Positions 1 through 8,471 of a stretch of 64,000 nucleotides of DNA are shown piece by piece. Made by a program: the position numbers and the translations under genes. The notes under the pieces were generated by a model, which ran no database searches, was not told where the DNA came from, and saw only the letters and a program-made list of their open reading frames with translations. Within the stretch, counting starts at the first letter, position 1; each line of letters opens with the position of its first letter. The stretch comes from Streptomyces iranensis (GTDB taxonomy: Bacteria; Actinomycetota; Actinomycetes; Streptomycetales; Streptomycetaceae): contig NZ_JAGGLR010000025.1 of the NCBI RefSeq assembly GCF_017874715.1, positions 124,001 through 188,000 of the forward strand. The letters are read 5' to 3'.

Positions 1-1
1 C

Positions 2-1066
2 AGCGGCGTGGCCTGCCTCTTCGTGACCGTCGTCCTGGTGGGCGTGGTCGGCGGAGGCGGCTACTACGCCTACGACTTCTGGCAGACCCGCTTCGGCCCC
101 GCACCCGACTACTCCGGCCAGGGCACCGGCCGGATCGAGGTGGAGGTTCCCTCCGGCTCCGGCAACGCCGAGATCGGCTCGATACTCGCCGACAAGGGCG
201 TGGTCAAGAGCAGCGGCGCCTTCGTCGACGCCGTGGAGGACAGCGGCAAGTTCGTCCAGCCGGGCACCTACACCCTGCGCAAGGAGATGTCCGGCGCGGC
301 GGCGGTCAAGCTGATGCTCGACCCCACCAGCAGCAACGCCCTGATCGTCACCGAGGGCATGCGCGACGCCACGATCTACGCGGCGATCGACAAGAAGATC
401 GGCCTCAAGGCGGGGACCACCGCGGGCGTCGCCAAGAAGGAGGCCAAGAAACTCGGGCTGCCCTCCTGGGCCGACGACAACAGCAAGATCAAGGATCCGC
501 TGGAAGGATTCCTGTACCCGTCCCGCTACAGCGTGGGCGAGGGCGCCAAACCCGCGGACGTGCTGCGGAAGATGGTCGCCGAGGCCAATCGGAACTACTC
601 CGGTCTGGATCTCGAGGGCAAGGCCGAGGAATTGGGCCTGAAGTCCCCGCTCCAGCTGATCAGCGTGGCCAGCCTGGTCCAGGCGGAGGGCGTCACCCAC
701 GACGACTTCCGGAAGATGGCCGAGGTCGTCTACAACCGGCTCAAACCCGCGAACCCCGAGACCTACGGCAAGGTGGAATTCGACTCCACCTACAACTACA
801 TCAAGAACCAGAGCAAGATTGATATTCCGATCAGTGAGATCAAGCAGTACGACAACCCGTACAACACGTACTTCTACAAGGGACTTCCGCCCGGTCCGAT
901 CGGAAATCCGGGCCACGACGCGCTGAAGGCGGCGATGAACCCGACCAGCGACGGCTGGTATTACTTCATCTCGCTCGACGGCAAGACGAGCCAGTTCTCC
1001 AAGACCTACGCGGATCACCAGAAGTGGGTCAACAAGTTCAATAAGCAGCGCACGAACAACGGCTGA
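2..1066 (+). CDS. mltG: Endolytic murein transglycosylase MltG (5' end outside window)
   Basis: This is the C-terminal 354 residues of a YceG/MltG family protein, which cleaves nascent peptidoglycan glycan strands at the outer face of the cytoplasmic membrane. The visible part starts inside or just before a membrane-spanning helix (hydrophobic residues about 4-20, rich in V and G) followed by an extracellular YceG domain. The family signature YNTYFYKGLPPGPIGNPG near the C-terminus and the VQAEG motif, which carries the likely catalytic glutamate, are both present. The reading frame is open to the left edge, so the start and any long N-terminal cytoplasmic region are missing. Streptomyces homologues were often labelled aminodeoxychorismate lyase, an older misname. 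aroE begins 7 nt downstream, so the two are likely cotranscribed. Confidence 0.93.
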   Translation, partial: SGVACLFVTVVLVGVVGGGGYYAYDFWQTRFGPAPDYSGQGTGRIEVEVPSGSGNAEIGSILADKGVVKSSGAFVDAVEDSGKFVQPGTYTLRKEMSGAAAVKLMLDPTSSNALIVTEGMRDATIYAAIDKKIGLKAGTTAGVAKKEAKKLGLPSWADDNSKIKDPLEGFLYPSRYSVGEGAKPADVLRKMVAEANRNYSGLDLEGKAEELGLKSPLQLISVASLVQAEGVTHDDFRKMAEVVYNRLKPANPETYGKVEFDSTYNYIKNQSKIDIPISEIKQYDNPYNTYFYKGLPPGPIGNPGHDALKAAMNPTSDGWYYFISLDGKTSQFSKTYADHQKWVNKFNKQRTNNG

Positions 1067-1072
1067 GGAAAG

Positions 1073-1900
1073 ATGTCGGAAAACCGCAGGGCAGCGGTGC
1101 TCGGTTCGCCGATCGCCCACTCCCTGTCACCGGTGCTGCACCGCGCCGCCTACCGCGAACTGGGCCTGACCGGCTGGACATACGACCGCTTCGAGGTGGA
1201 CGAGGCCGGGCTGCCGGACTTCTTCAAACACCTCGGCGAGGACGCGGGACCGGCCTGGGCCGGGCTGTCCCTGACCATGCCGCTCAAGCGGGCCGTCATC
1301 CCGCTGCTGGACGAGATCAGCGACACCGCGGCCTCGGTGGAGGCCGTCAACACGGTGGTCTTCGGCGACGACGGCCGCAGGCGCGGGGACAACACCGACA
1401 TCCCCGGCATGCTGGCGGCGCTGCGGGAGCGCGGCGTCGGGCGCGTGGCGCGCGCCGCCGTGCTGGGCGCCGGCGCCACGGCCTCCTCCGCGCTGGCCGC
1501 CCTCTCCCGTATCTGCGACGGCGAGGTCACCGCGTACGTCCGCAGCGAGGCCCGCGCCGCCGAGATGCGGCAGTGGGGCGAGCGGCTGGGCGTCGTGGTG
1601 CGCACGGCGGACTGGGGCGACGCGGCCGAGGCGCTCGGCGCGCCGCTGGTGATCGCCACCACCCCCGCGGGCACCGCCGACGCGCTCGCCGCGGCCGTAC
1701 CGGACCGCCCCGGCGCGCTCTTCGACGTCCTCTACGAGCCCTGGCCCACTCCGCTGGCCGCCGCCTGGGCGGCGCGCGGCGGCTCGGTGGTCGGCGGCCT
1801 GGACCTCCTGGTGCACCAGGCGGTGCTCCAGGTCGAGCAGATGACGGGCCGCGCCCCCGCGCCCCTGGCGGCGATGCGCGAGGCGCTGGCGGCCCGCTGA
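1073..1900 (+). CDS. aroE: Shikimate dehydrogenase
   Basis: This 275-residue enzyme reduces 3-dehydroshikimate to shikimate with NADPH in the aromatic amino-acid pathway. The N-terminal substrate-binding motif GSPIAHSLSP (residues about 11-20), the LTMPLK segment with the catalytic lysine, the NTDIPG motif and a GAGATASSA dinucleotide-binding loop (about residues 131-139) are all in order, and the length is normal. The ATG is preceded directly by GAGGAAAG, so spacing is tight but the start matches family N-termini. It sits between mltG and aroC, the first of four aro genes in this block. Confidence 0.95.
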   Translation: MSENRRAAVLGSPIAHSLSPVLHRAAYRELGLTGWTYDRFEVDEAGLPDFFKHLGEDAGPAWAGLSLTMPLKRAVIPLLDEISDTAASVEAVNTVVFGDDGRRRGDNTDIPGMLAALRERGVGRVARAAVLGAGATASSALAALSRICDGEVTAYVRSEARAAEMRQWGERLGVVVRTADWGDAAEALGAPLVIATTPAGTADALAAAVPDRPGALFDVLYEPWPTPLAAAWAARGGSVVGGLDLLVHQAVLQVEQMTGRAPAPLAAMREALAAR

Positions 1901-1930
1901 GCCGTCCCACGGGGCCCTTTGTCGGCCCCC

Positions 1931-1995
1931 GTCCGGCCCGTCCCCGGCCCCTCGTCGGCCCCGTTCGGCCCCGTCCGGCCCGTCCCCGGCCCCTC
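1931..1995 (+). repeat. Two-copy 42-bp-period repeat in the aroE-aroC gap
   Basis: GTCCGGCCCGTCCCCGGCCC and the following CTC occur at 1931-1953 and again at 1973-1995, giving a period of 42 bp inside the 236-bp gap before aroC. The sequence is C-rich on this strand. It may be a spacer that expanded by slippage, and nothing shows a function. Confidence 0.7.
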
Positions 1996-2136
1996 CCCGG
2001 GGTGCCGCGGGCGTCCAGCCCATGGACCACGAACCGAGTGGACGCCCCGGTCGTGGGAGGATCGGAGATGCGGGCCGGAGTCGCGCGGACCGGGCCGCGC
2101 CGCAGGACGTCGAGGCACGCGCATGAGGGAGCACCG

Positions 2137-3321
2137 TTGAGCAGGTTGCGCTGGCTGACCGCGGGGGAGTCGCACGGCCCCGCACTCGTGGCGACGCTGG
2201 AGGGGCTGCCCGCCGGGGTGCCGATCACCACCGACATGGTGGCCGACGCCCTGGCCCGACGGCGGCTCGGCTACGGCCGCGGTGCCCGGATGAAGTTCGA
2301 GCGTGACGAGGTCACCTTCCTCGGTGGCGTACGACACGGGCTGACCCTCGGTTCCCCGGTCGCGATCATGGTCGGCAACACGGAGTGGCCCAAGTGGGAG
2401 CAGGTCATGGCCGCCGACCCGGTGGACCCCGAGATCCTCGACGGGGTCGCCCGTAACGCCCCGCTCACCCGCCCCCGCCCCGGCCACGCCGACCTGGCCG
2501 GGATGCAGAAGTACGGCTTCGACGAGGCCCGGCCGATCCTGGAGCGCGCCAGCGCCCGCGAGACCGCCGCCCGGGTGGCGCTGGGCACCGTCGCCCGCTC
2601 CTACCTCAAGGAGACGGCCGGGATCGAGATCGTCTCGCATGTCGTGGAGCTGGCCGCCGCGAAGGCGCCCTACGGCGTCTACCCCAAGCCCGCCGACGTG
2701 GAGAGGCTGGACGCCGATCCGGTGCGCTGCCTGGACGCCGACGCGAGCAAGGCGATGGTGGCCGAGATCGACCAGGCCCACAAGGACGGCGACACGCTCG
2801 GCGGCGTCGTCGAGGTGCTCGCGTACGGCGTGCCGGTGGGCCTCGGCTCGCATGTGCACTGGGACCGCCGGCTCGACGCGCGGCTGGCCGGTGCGCTGAT
2901 GGGCATCCAGGCCATCAAGGGCGTCGAGGTCGGCGACGGTTTCGACCTCGCGCGGGTGCCCGGCTCCAAGGCCCATGACGAGATCCTCTCCACGGACGAG
3001 GGCATCCGGCGCTCCTCGGGTCGCTCCGGCGGTACCGAGGGCGGGCTGAGCACCGGCGAGCTGCTGCGCGTCCGGGCCGCGATGAAGCCGATCGCGACCG
3101 TGCCGCGGGCGCTGGCCACGGTCGATGTCAGCACCGGCGAGGCCACCAGGGCCCACCACCAGCGCTCCGACGTCTGCGCCGTCCCGGCGGCCGGGATCGT
3201 CGCCGAGGCGATGGTCGCGCTGGTCCTCGCGGACGCGGTCGCGGAGAAGTTCGGCGGCGACTCGGTCACCGAGACCCACCGCAATGTGCGGGGCTTCCTC
3301 GAGAACCTGGCCATCCGGTGA
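2137..3321 (+). CDS. aroC: Chorismate synthase
   Basis: This 394-residue FMN-dependent enzyme makes chorismate from 5-enolpyruvylshikimate-3-phosphate. The start is a TTG at 2137, read as (M)SRLRWLTAGESHGPALVATLEG, which is the invariant chorismate-synthase N-terminus. GAGGGAG at 2125-2131 lies 5 nt upstream. Longer in-frame readings to about 1573 overlap aroE and are not credible. Later motifs include RRLGYGRGARM, the RASARETAARVALG segment and RSSGRSGGTEGGLSTGE. The stop overlaps the aroK GTG (GTGA), which suggests translational coupling. Confidence 0.95.
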   Translation: MSRLRWLTAGESHGPALVATLEGLPAGVPITTDMVADALARRRLGYGRGARMKFERDEVTFLGGVRHGLTLGSPVAIMVGNTEWPKWEQVMAADPVDPEILDGVARNAPLTRPRPGHADLAGMQKYGFDEARPILERASARETAARVALGTVARSYLKETAGIEIVSHVVELAAAKAPYGVYPKPADVERLDADPVRCLDADASKAMVAEIDQAHKDGDTLGGVVEVLAYGVPVGLGSHVHWDRRLDARLAGALMGIQAIKGVEVGDGFDLARVPGSKAHDEILSTDEGIRRSSGRSGGTEGGLSTGELLRVRAAMKPIATVPRALATVDVSTGEATRAHHQRSDVCAVPAAGIVAEAMVALVLADAVAEKFGGDSVTETHRNVRGFLENLAIR

Positions 3322-3848
3322 CGGGGCAGGTCAGCGAGGGTCCGGCTGTTGTGCTGGTCGGGCCCATGGGGGTCGGGAAGACCACCGTCGGGCAGGCGCT
3401 CGCGGAGCGGCTCGGCACCACCTTCCGCGACACCGACACCGACATCGTCGACACGGCGGGCAAGGAGATCTCGGAGATCTTCATCGACGAGGGCGAGCCG
3501 CACTTCCGCGAGCTGGAGCGGCAGGCGGTGCGGACCGCCGTCGCCGAGCACCGGGGCGTGCTCGCGCTGGGCGGCGGCGCCGTCCTCGACGAGGGCACCC
3601 GGGCGCTGCTCACCGGCCTTCCCGTCGTCTTCCTGGAGATGGGTGTCGCCGAGGCCGTCAAGCGCACCGGCCTCGACGCCCCGCGCCCGCTGCTCGCGGT
3701 CAATCCGCGCCAGCGCTGGCGCGAGCTGATGGAGCAGCGCCGCCCGCTGTACACCGAGGTCGCCCGCGCCGTGGTGTCGACCGAGGACCGCACCCCCGAG
3801 GCCGTCGCCGAGGCCGTCCTGGACGTACTGGAGCTGAAGAACGCATGA
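3318..3848 (+). CDS. aroK: Shikimate kinase
   Basis: This 176-residue P-loop kinase phosphorylates shikimate at the 3-OH. Walker A GPMGVGKTT is at residues about 16-24, a DTDTDIVD segment with substrate-binding aspartates follows, and the GGGAV loop characteristic of shikimate kinases is at about residue 80. The GTG start overlaps the aroC stop by 4 nt, and the stop overlaps the aroB ATG (ATGA). aroC, aroK and aroB therefore form one tightly coupled unit. Confidence 0.95.
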   Translation: MTGQVSEGPAVVLVGPMGVGKTTVGQALAERLGTTFRDTDTDIVDTAGKEISEIFIDEGEPHFRELERQAVRTAVAEHRGVLALGGGAVLDEGTRALLTGLPVVFLEMGVAEAVKRTGLDAPRPLLAVNPRQRWRELMEQRRPLYTEVARAVVSTEDRTPEAVAEAVLDVLELKNA

Positions 3849-4948
3849 CACCCCCTGTGGCCGATACCCCTACGCGCATCCAGGTCGGAGGCACCGCGGG
3901 CACCGCGCCGTATGAGGTGCTGATCGGCCGGCAGCTGCTCGGCGAGCTTCCCGGGCTGATCGGCGCGCTTGCCAAGCGCGTCGCCGTCCTGCACCCCGAG
4001 GCGCTGGCCGAGACCGGTGAGGCGATCCGCCAGGACCTCGCCGAGCAGGGGTACGACGCCATCGCGATCCAGCTGCCCAACGCGGAGGAGGCCAAGACCG
4101 CCGAGGTCGCCGCGTACTGCTGGAAGGCGCTCGGCCAGACCGGCTTCACCCGCACCGATGTGATCGTCGGCGTCGGCGGCGGCGCGACCACCGACCTCGC
4201 CGGGTTCGTCGCCGCCACCTGGCTGCGCGGAGTGCGCTGGATCGCCGTCCCCACGACCGTGCTCGGCATGGTCGACGCCGCCGTCGGCGGCAAGACCGGG
4301 ATCAACACGGCCGAGGGCAAGAACCTCGTCGGCGCCTTCCACCCCCCGGCCGGGGTGCTGTGCGATCTGGCCGCGCTGGACTCGCTGCCGGTCAACGACT
4401 ACGTCAGCGGGCTCGCCGAGGTCATCAAGGCGGGCTTCATCGCCGACCCGGAGATCCTGGAGCTGATCGAGCGGGACCCGGTCGCCGCCCGTACGCCCGC
4501 CGGGCCGCACACCGCCGAGCTCATCGAGCGCTCCGTCCGGGTCAAGGCCGAGGTCGTCTCCAGTGACCTCAAGGAGTCCGGGCTGCGGGAGATCCTCAAC
4601 TACGGGCATACGCTCGCCCACGCCATCGAGAAGAACGAGCGCTACAACTGGCGCCATGGCGCGGCCGTCTCCGTGGGCATGGTCTTCGCCGCCGAGCTGG
4701 GCCGGCTGGCGGGCCGTCTGGACGACGCCACGGCCGACCGGCACCGCACCGTCCTGGAGGCCGTGGGCCTGCCGCTCACCTACCGCGGCGACCAGTGGCC
4801 CAAGCTGCTGGAGACCATGAAGGTCGACAAGAAGTCCCGCGGTGACCTGCTGCGCTTCATCGTCCTGGACGGTATCGCCAAGCCCACCGTGCTCGAGGGC
4901 CCGGACCCGGCGGTGCTGCTCGCGGCGTACGCCGAGGTCTCCGGCTGA
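3845..4948 (+). CDS. aroB: 3-dehydroquinate synthase
   Basis: This 367-residue NAD- and metal-dependent enzyme converts DAHP to 3-dehydroquinate. The start is the ATG at 3845 overlapping the aroK stop. The glycine-rich GVGGGATTDLAGFVAATW segment (about residues 105-122), VGGKTGIN and the metal-site motif GHTLAHAIE are present and the length is normal. It is the last gene of the aro block, and a perfect hairpin follows 45 nt downstream of the stop. Confidence 0.96.
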   Translation: MTPPVADTPTRIQVGGTAGTAPYEVLIGRQLLGELPGLIGALAKRVAVLHPEALAETGEAIRQDLAEQGYDAIAIQLPNAEEAKTAEVAAYCWKALGQTGFTRTDVIVGVGGGATTDLAGFVAATWLRGVRWIAVPTTVLGMVDAAVGGKTGINTAEGKNLVGAFHPPAGVLCDLAALDSLPVNDYVSGLAEVIKAGFIADPEILELIERDPVAARTPAGPHTAELIERSVRVKAEVVSSDLKESGLREILNYGHTLAHAIEKNERYNWRHGAAVSVGMVFAAELGRLAGRLDDATADRHRTVLEAVGLPLTYRGDQWPKLLETMKVDKKSRGDLLRFIVLDGIAKPTVLEGPDPAVLLAAYAEVSG

Positions 4949-4992
4949 CCCGGGCCGTAACCGTCCTCCCGCGTCACCACTCTGCCATCGCC

Positions 4993-5027
4993 TTCGAAAG
5001 CCCGCGGCCCCGCCGCGGGCTTTCGAA
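4993..5027 (+). terminator. Perfect 16-bp hairpin after aroB
   Basis: The arms 4993-5008 and 5012-5027 are exact reverse complements, each beginning or ending TTCGAA, with a 3-nt CCC loop. It lies 45 nt past the aroB stop and probably ends the aro transcript. No U-tract follows, which is usual in Streptomyces. Confidence 0.8.
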
Positions 5028-5228
5028 CAGCCCCAAGCCCTCGCGGCTGCGGCCCTTGAGGGACGAAATGCCTGGCTGGCGAGGGGCGGCGCGGACACAG
5101 CGGGTTTGCGGTCCGTTCACACAGCGGAGCCTTGGGCAGGTACCGTTCGGTAGGAGCGGCCTCACCGCCGTATCAGCACCTGACAGTTGTCGGACGAGAA
5201 CTGCCTGTACGAGACGGAGTGCCACCGG

Positions 5229-6110
5229 ATGCAGCATGCAGTGGGAGCTCCGCTGCCACCGCCCCATCAGCCGGGGCCGGTTCCCGGGCCGCAGGGCGCG
5301 GGCTGGGCCCAGGGCGCGAGTGCGAGCCATCACCCGGGACCTCACCCCAATCCCCCCGCCCCGCCCGCGCCTCCCGCGGCCGGGCATCCGGTACCGCCCG
5401 CGCAGCATCCGGTGTCCCCTCCGCCGGCCCCGCCCGCGCCCCCCGGGGCGCCGCTGGAGACGGTGAACACCACCGGCCATGTCCAACTGCCGCCCGGCGG
5501 CCCGGTGCCGCTGCCGCACCCCCCGTCGGACCCGTCGCTCGCCGATGTCTCGCAGGCGGCGGTGGCGGTGCTGCTGATCGGACCGGCCGGGGCGGGCAAG
5601 ACCACGGTCGCGCGCTACTGGGCCGACCGCCGCCGGGTGCCGACCGCGCACATCAGCCTGGACGATGTGCGGGAGTGGGTGCGGTCCGGCTTCGCCAACC
5701 CCCAGTCGGGGTGGAACGAGCACTCCGAGGCGCAGTATCGTCTCGCCCGCCGCACCTGCGGCTTCGCCGCCCGTAACTTCCTGGCCAACGGGATCTCCTG
5801 CATCCTCGACGACGCCGTCTTCCCCGACCGCCCGGTCGTCGGCCTCGGCGGCTGGAAGCGCCATGTGGGCCCCGGGCTGCTGCCGGTGGTGGTCCTGCCG
5901 GGCCTGGAGATCGTCCTGGAGCGGAACGCGGCCCGCAGCGGGAACCGCCGCCTCAGCGACGAGGAGGTGGCGCGGATCCACGGCCGGATGGCGGGGTGGT
6001 ACGGCTCCGGCCTGCCCATCATCGACAACTCCACGTACGACGTGGAGACCACGGCCCGCATGCTCGACGAGGTCGTCACCCGCTCCATCGCAAGCCCACC
6101 CAGCTGGTAG
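5229..6110 (+). CDS. P-loop kinase-like ATPase with proline-rich N-terminus
   Basis: The protein has 293 residues. Roughly the first 100 are very rich in Pro, Ala and Gly and should be disordered. A P-loop domain follows with Walker A GPAGAGKTT, the segment ISLDDVREWV, and CILDDAVFP, which places paired aspartates as in small-molecule kinases and phosphotransferases. A lid-like segment with NAARSGNRRLS is near the C-terminus. I chose ATG 5229 because GAGACGGAG lies about 9 nt upstream; a TTG at 5187 is also in frame. The substrate is unknown. It lies upstream of the M24-fold protein and efp, a position I believe is conserved in Streptomyces. It could be an RNA, nucleoside or antibiotic kinase. 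Confidence 0.8.
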   Translation: MQHAVGAPLPPPHQPGPVPGPQGAGWAQGASASHHPGPHPNPPAPPAPPAAGHPVPPAQHPVSPPPAPPAPPGAPLETVNTTGHVQLPPGGPVPLPHPPSDPSLADVSQAAVAVLLIGPAGAGKTTVARYWADRRRVPTAHISLDDVREWVRSGFANPQSGWNEHSEAQYRLARRTCGFAARNFLANGISCILDDAVFPDRPVVGLGGWKRHVGPGLLPVVVLPGLEIVLERNAARSGNRRLSDEEVARIHGRMAGWYGSGLPIIDNSTYDVETTARMLDEVVTRSIASPPSW

Positions 6111-6169
6111 ACCCCCGTCCGGACCCGCTCGACCGGCCGGACCCGACCGGGCTGCGTACGCTCGGGGAC

Positions 6170-7282
6170 ATGTCCGAGGTGTACGCGGCCCGACGTGCCC
6201 GTCTGCACGATCAGTGCACCGCGGCCGGGAGCGCGGCGGCGCTGGTGTCCCGGCCCGCCAATGTGCGCTATCTGTGCGGCGCCGTGCCGCCCGGGGCCGT
6301 GCTGCTGCTCGGCCCCGTCCAGGATGTGCTGGTGGCCACCGAGGTCCCGTCCGCGCCCCCGCTCTCCTCGGGCCCGCCGCGTTCCGACGAGCCGCGGTTG
6401 CTGGTGACGCCCGGCGCGGACGGCGATCCGGCCGTGGCCGCCGCCGATCTGGCCGCGGCGGACGGCGCCGAGTCGCTGGCCGTCGAGGAGCACGATCTGA
6501 CCGTCGCCCGCCATCGGGCGCTCGGTGCCGCCGCCCGCCGCGTCCGCCTCGCCGATCTGGGCCGTGCCGTCGAGCAGTTGCGGCTCATCAAGGACGACGA
6601 GGAGATCTCCTGTATGCGGATCGCCGGGGAGCTCGCCGACCAGGCGCTCGGCGAGCTGCTGGAGTCGATCCTGGTGGGCCGCACCGAGCGGCATCTGGCG
6701 CTGGAGCTGGAGCGCCGCCTGGTGGACCACGGCGCGGACGGCCCGGCCTTCCCCACCGTGGTCGCGGCGGGGCCCAACGCGGGGCGCCCCGGCCATCTGC
6801 CCACCGACCGGAGGGTGGAGGAGGGCGATTTCCTCACCATCTCTCTGGGCGCCGACTACCGCGGCTACCGCTGCCAGGTGGGCCGTACCTTCGTCATCGG
6901 CCCCTCGCCCGCGGACTGGCAGGTCGAGCTGTACGATGCCGTCTTCGCCGCTCAGCGGGCCGGGCGGGAGGCGCTGTTGCCGGGCCGGGCGTACCGGGAC
7001 GTGGACCGGGTGACCCGTCAGGTGCTGACCGCCGCGGGCTTCGGAGACGGGCTGGAACCGTGCACCGGACACGGTGTGGGCCTGGAAATCGACGAGGACC
7101 CTCGGCTCACACCGTCCGCCATGGGTAAACTGGACGCTTGTGTGCCGGTCACCGTCGAGCCGGGGGTCCACCTCCCGGGCCGGGGCGGTGTCCGGATCGA
7201 TGACACGCTCGTCGTCCGCCCCGAGGCGGACGGCGGACCCGAGCTACTCACCATCACGACCAAAGAGCTGCTCGCGCTCTAG
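6170..7282 (+). CDS. M24 (Xaa-Pro peptidase-fold) protein with eroded metal site
   Basis: This 370-residue protein has a creatinase-like N-terminal domain and a pita-bread M24 domain, as in prolidase and aminopeptidase P. The fold is clear from TVVAAGPNAGRPGH, the YRGYRC..GRTF strand pair, TGHGVGLEI and VEPGVHLPGRGGVRI. Compared with active enzymes, the two metal-binding aspartates of the D-x-G..S-D pair appear as Ser (TISLGA) and Gln (CQVGRTF), and the last glutamate of RIED is Asp (RIDD). Only the GHG histidine and the VEPG glutamate are retained. It may be inactive as a metalloprotease. The start is ATG 6170. It lies just upstream of efp. Confidence 0.85.
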   Translation: MSEVYAARRARLHDQCTAAGSAAALVSRPANVRYLCGAVPPGAVLLLGPVQDVLVATEVPSAPPLSSGPPRSDEPRLLVTPGADGDPAVAAADLAAADGAESLAVEEHDLTVARHRALGAAARRVRLADLGRAVEQLRLIKDDEEISCMRIAGELADQALGELLESILVGRTERHLALELERRLVDHGADGPAFPTVVAAGPNAGRPGHLPTDRRVEEGDFLTISLGADYRGYRCQVGRTFVIGPSPADWQVELYDAVFAAQRAGREALLPGRAYRDVDRVTRQVLTAAGFGDGLEPCTGHGVGLEIDEDPRLTPSAMGKLDACVPVTVEPGVHLPGRGGVRIDDTLVVRPEADGGPELLTITTKELLAL

Positions 7283-7346
7283 CGGAACCGGGCGCGCCCG
7301 CGGCTCTCTGGTCTCCACCAGCTGTAGTCCAGGAGATCCCGCAACC

Positions 7347-7913
7347 GTGGCATCCACGAACGACCTCAAGAACGGCCTTGTGCTCAAGCTCGACGGCGGC
7401 CAGCTCTGGTCCGTCGTCGAGTTCCAGCACGTCAAGCCCGGCAAGGGCCCTGCCTTCGTGCGCACCAAGCTCAAGAACGTGCTGTCCGGCAAGGTGGTCG
7501 ACAAGACCTTCAACGCCGGCGTGAAGGTCGAGACGGCCAATGTCGACAAGCGCGGCATGCAGTTCTCGTACAAGGACGGCGAGAGCTTTGTGTTCATGGA
7601 CATGGACACCTTCGACCAGATCTACATCACCCCCGAGGTCGTCGGCGACAACGCCCGCTACCTGCTCGAGGGCTTCGAGGCCGTCGTGGCGATGTACGAG
7701 GGCAACCCGCTGTACGTCGAGCTGCCCGCCGCCGTCGAGCTGGTGATCGAGTACACCGAGCCGGGCGTCCAGGGCGACCGCTCCACCGGTGGCACCAAGC
7801 CCGCCAAGCTGGAAACCGGCTACGAGATCGGTGTGCCGCTGTTCATCACCACCGGTGAGAAGATCAAGGTCGACACCCGCTCCGGTGAGTACCTCGGTCG
7901 GGTGAACAACTAA
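7347..7913 (+). CDS. efp: Translation elongation factor P
   Basis: This 188-residue protein relieves ribosome stalling at polyproline. The start is the GTG at 7347 (VASTNDLKNGLVLKLDGG), with AGGAGA at 7331-7336; upstream in-frame readings overlap the previous gene. The three-domain EF-P length is exact. The tip of the first domain reads KPGKGPAF, the palindromic PGKGP loop of the actinobacterial EF-P type, whose lysine is reported to work unmodified. No EpmA/EpmB-like modification gene is visible nearby. nusB follows after 2 nt. Confidence 0.96.
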   Translation: MASTNDLKNGLVLKLDGGQLWSVVEFQHVKPGKGPAFVRTKLKNVLSGKVVDKTFNAGVKVETANVDKRGMQFSYKDGESFVFMDMDTFDQIYITPEVVGDNARYLLEGFEAVVAMYEGNPLYVELPAAVELVIEYTEPGVQGDRSTGGTKPAKLETGYEIGVPLFITTGEKIKVDTRSGEYLGRVNN

Positions 7914-7915
7914 CC

Positions 7916-8368
7916 GTGGCTGCCCGCAACAAGGCCCGTAAGCGCGCCTTCCAGATCCTCTTCGAGGCCGATCAGCGCGGCAGCACCGTGCGGACCGTGC
8001 TCGCGGACTGGATCCGGCTCGCCCGGACCGACGACCGGCAGCCGCCGGTCAGCGAATACACGATGCAGCTCGTCGAGGGATACGCCCAGCACATCGAGCG
8101 GATCGACGAGCTGATCGCCACCTACGCGGTGGGCTGGACGCTGGACCGGATGCCGGTCGTCGACCGGAACATCCTGCGGCTGGGCGCGTATGAGCTGGTG
8201 TGGGAGGACGCGACCCCGGACGCGGTGGTGATCGACGAGGCGGTGCAGCTCGCCAAGGAGTTCTCCACCGATGACTCGCCGGCCTTCGTCAACGGCCTGC
8301 TGGGCCGCATCAAGGAGCTGAAGCCGAGTCTGCGTCGCGAGCAGGAGCCCCGGGAGCACCAGGCATAG
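7916..8368 (+). CDS. nusB: Transcription antitermination factor NusB
   Basis: This 150-residue all-helical protein binds boxA RNA with NusE in rRNA antitermination. It starts at GTG 7916, 2 nt after efp, and reads (M)AARNKARKRAFQILFEAD, a typical NusB start. It also carries the conserved DRMPVVDRNILRLGAYEL and FSTDDSPAFVNGLL segments. It ends the efp transcript, and a strong hairpin separates it from the convergent bldD. Confidence 0.95.
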   Translation: MAARNKARKRAFQILFEADQRGSTVRTVLADWIRLARTDDRQPPVSEYTMQLVEGYAQHIERIDELIATYAVGWTLDRMPVVDRNILRLGAYELVWEDATPDAVVIDEAVQLAKEFSTDDSPAFVNGLLGRIKELKPSLRREQEPREHQA

Positions 8369-8389
8369 CCGCGCTCATCACACGACAAA

Positions 8390-8439
8390 GCCGCCGGGGG
8401 CGGTGGAGGACCCAGAAGGGCTCCACTGCCCCCGGCGGC
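8390..8439. terminator. Bidirectional hairpin between nusB and bldD
   Basis: The arms 8390-8408 and 8421-8439 pair over 19 bp with a single G-U pair and a 12-nt loop. The hairpin lies between the convergent ends of nusB and bldD and can serve both. Confidence 0.85.
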
Positions 8440-8471
8440 ACGTTTCTGCTGGTGAACAGGGAAAGGGGGAC

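Noticed and set aside
1127..2185. Long minus-strand frames opposite aroE and aroC
   Set aside because: These are third-position GC shadows with Arg/Gly/Pro-rich translations and no family motifs.
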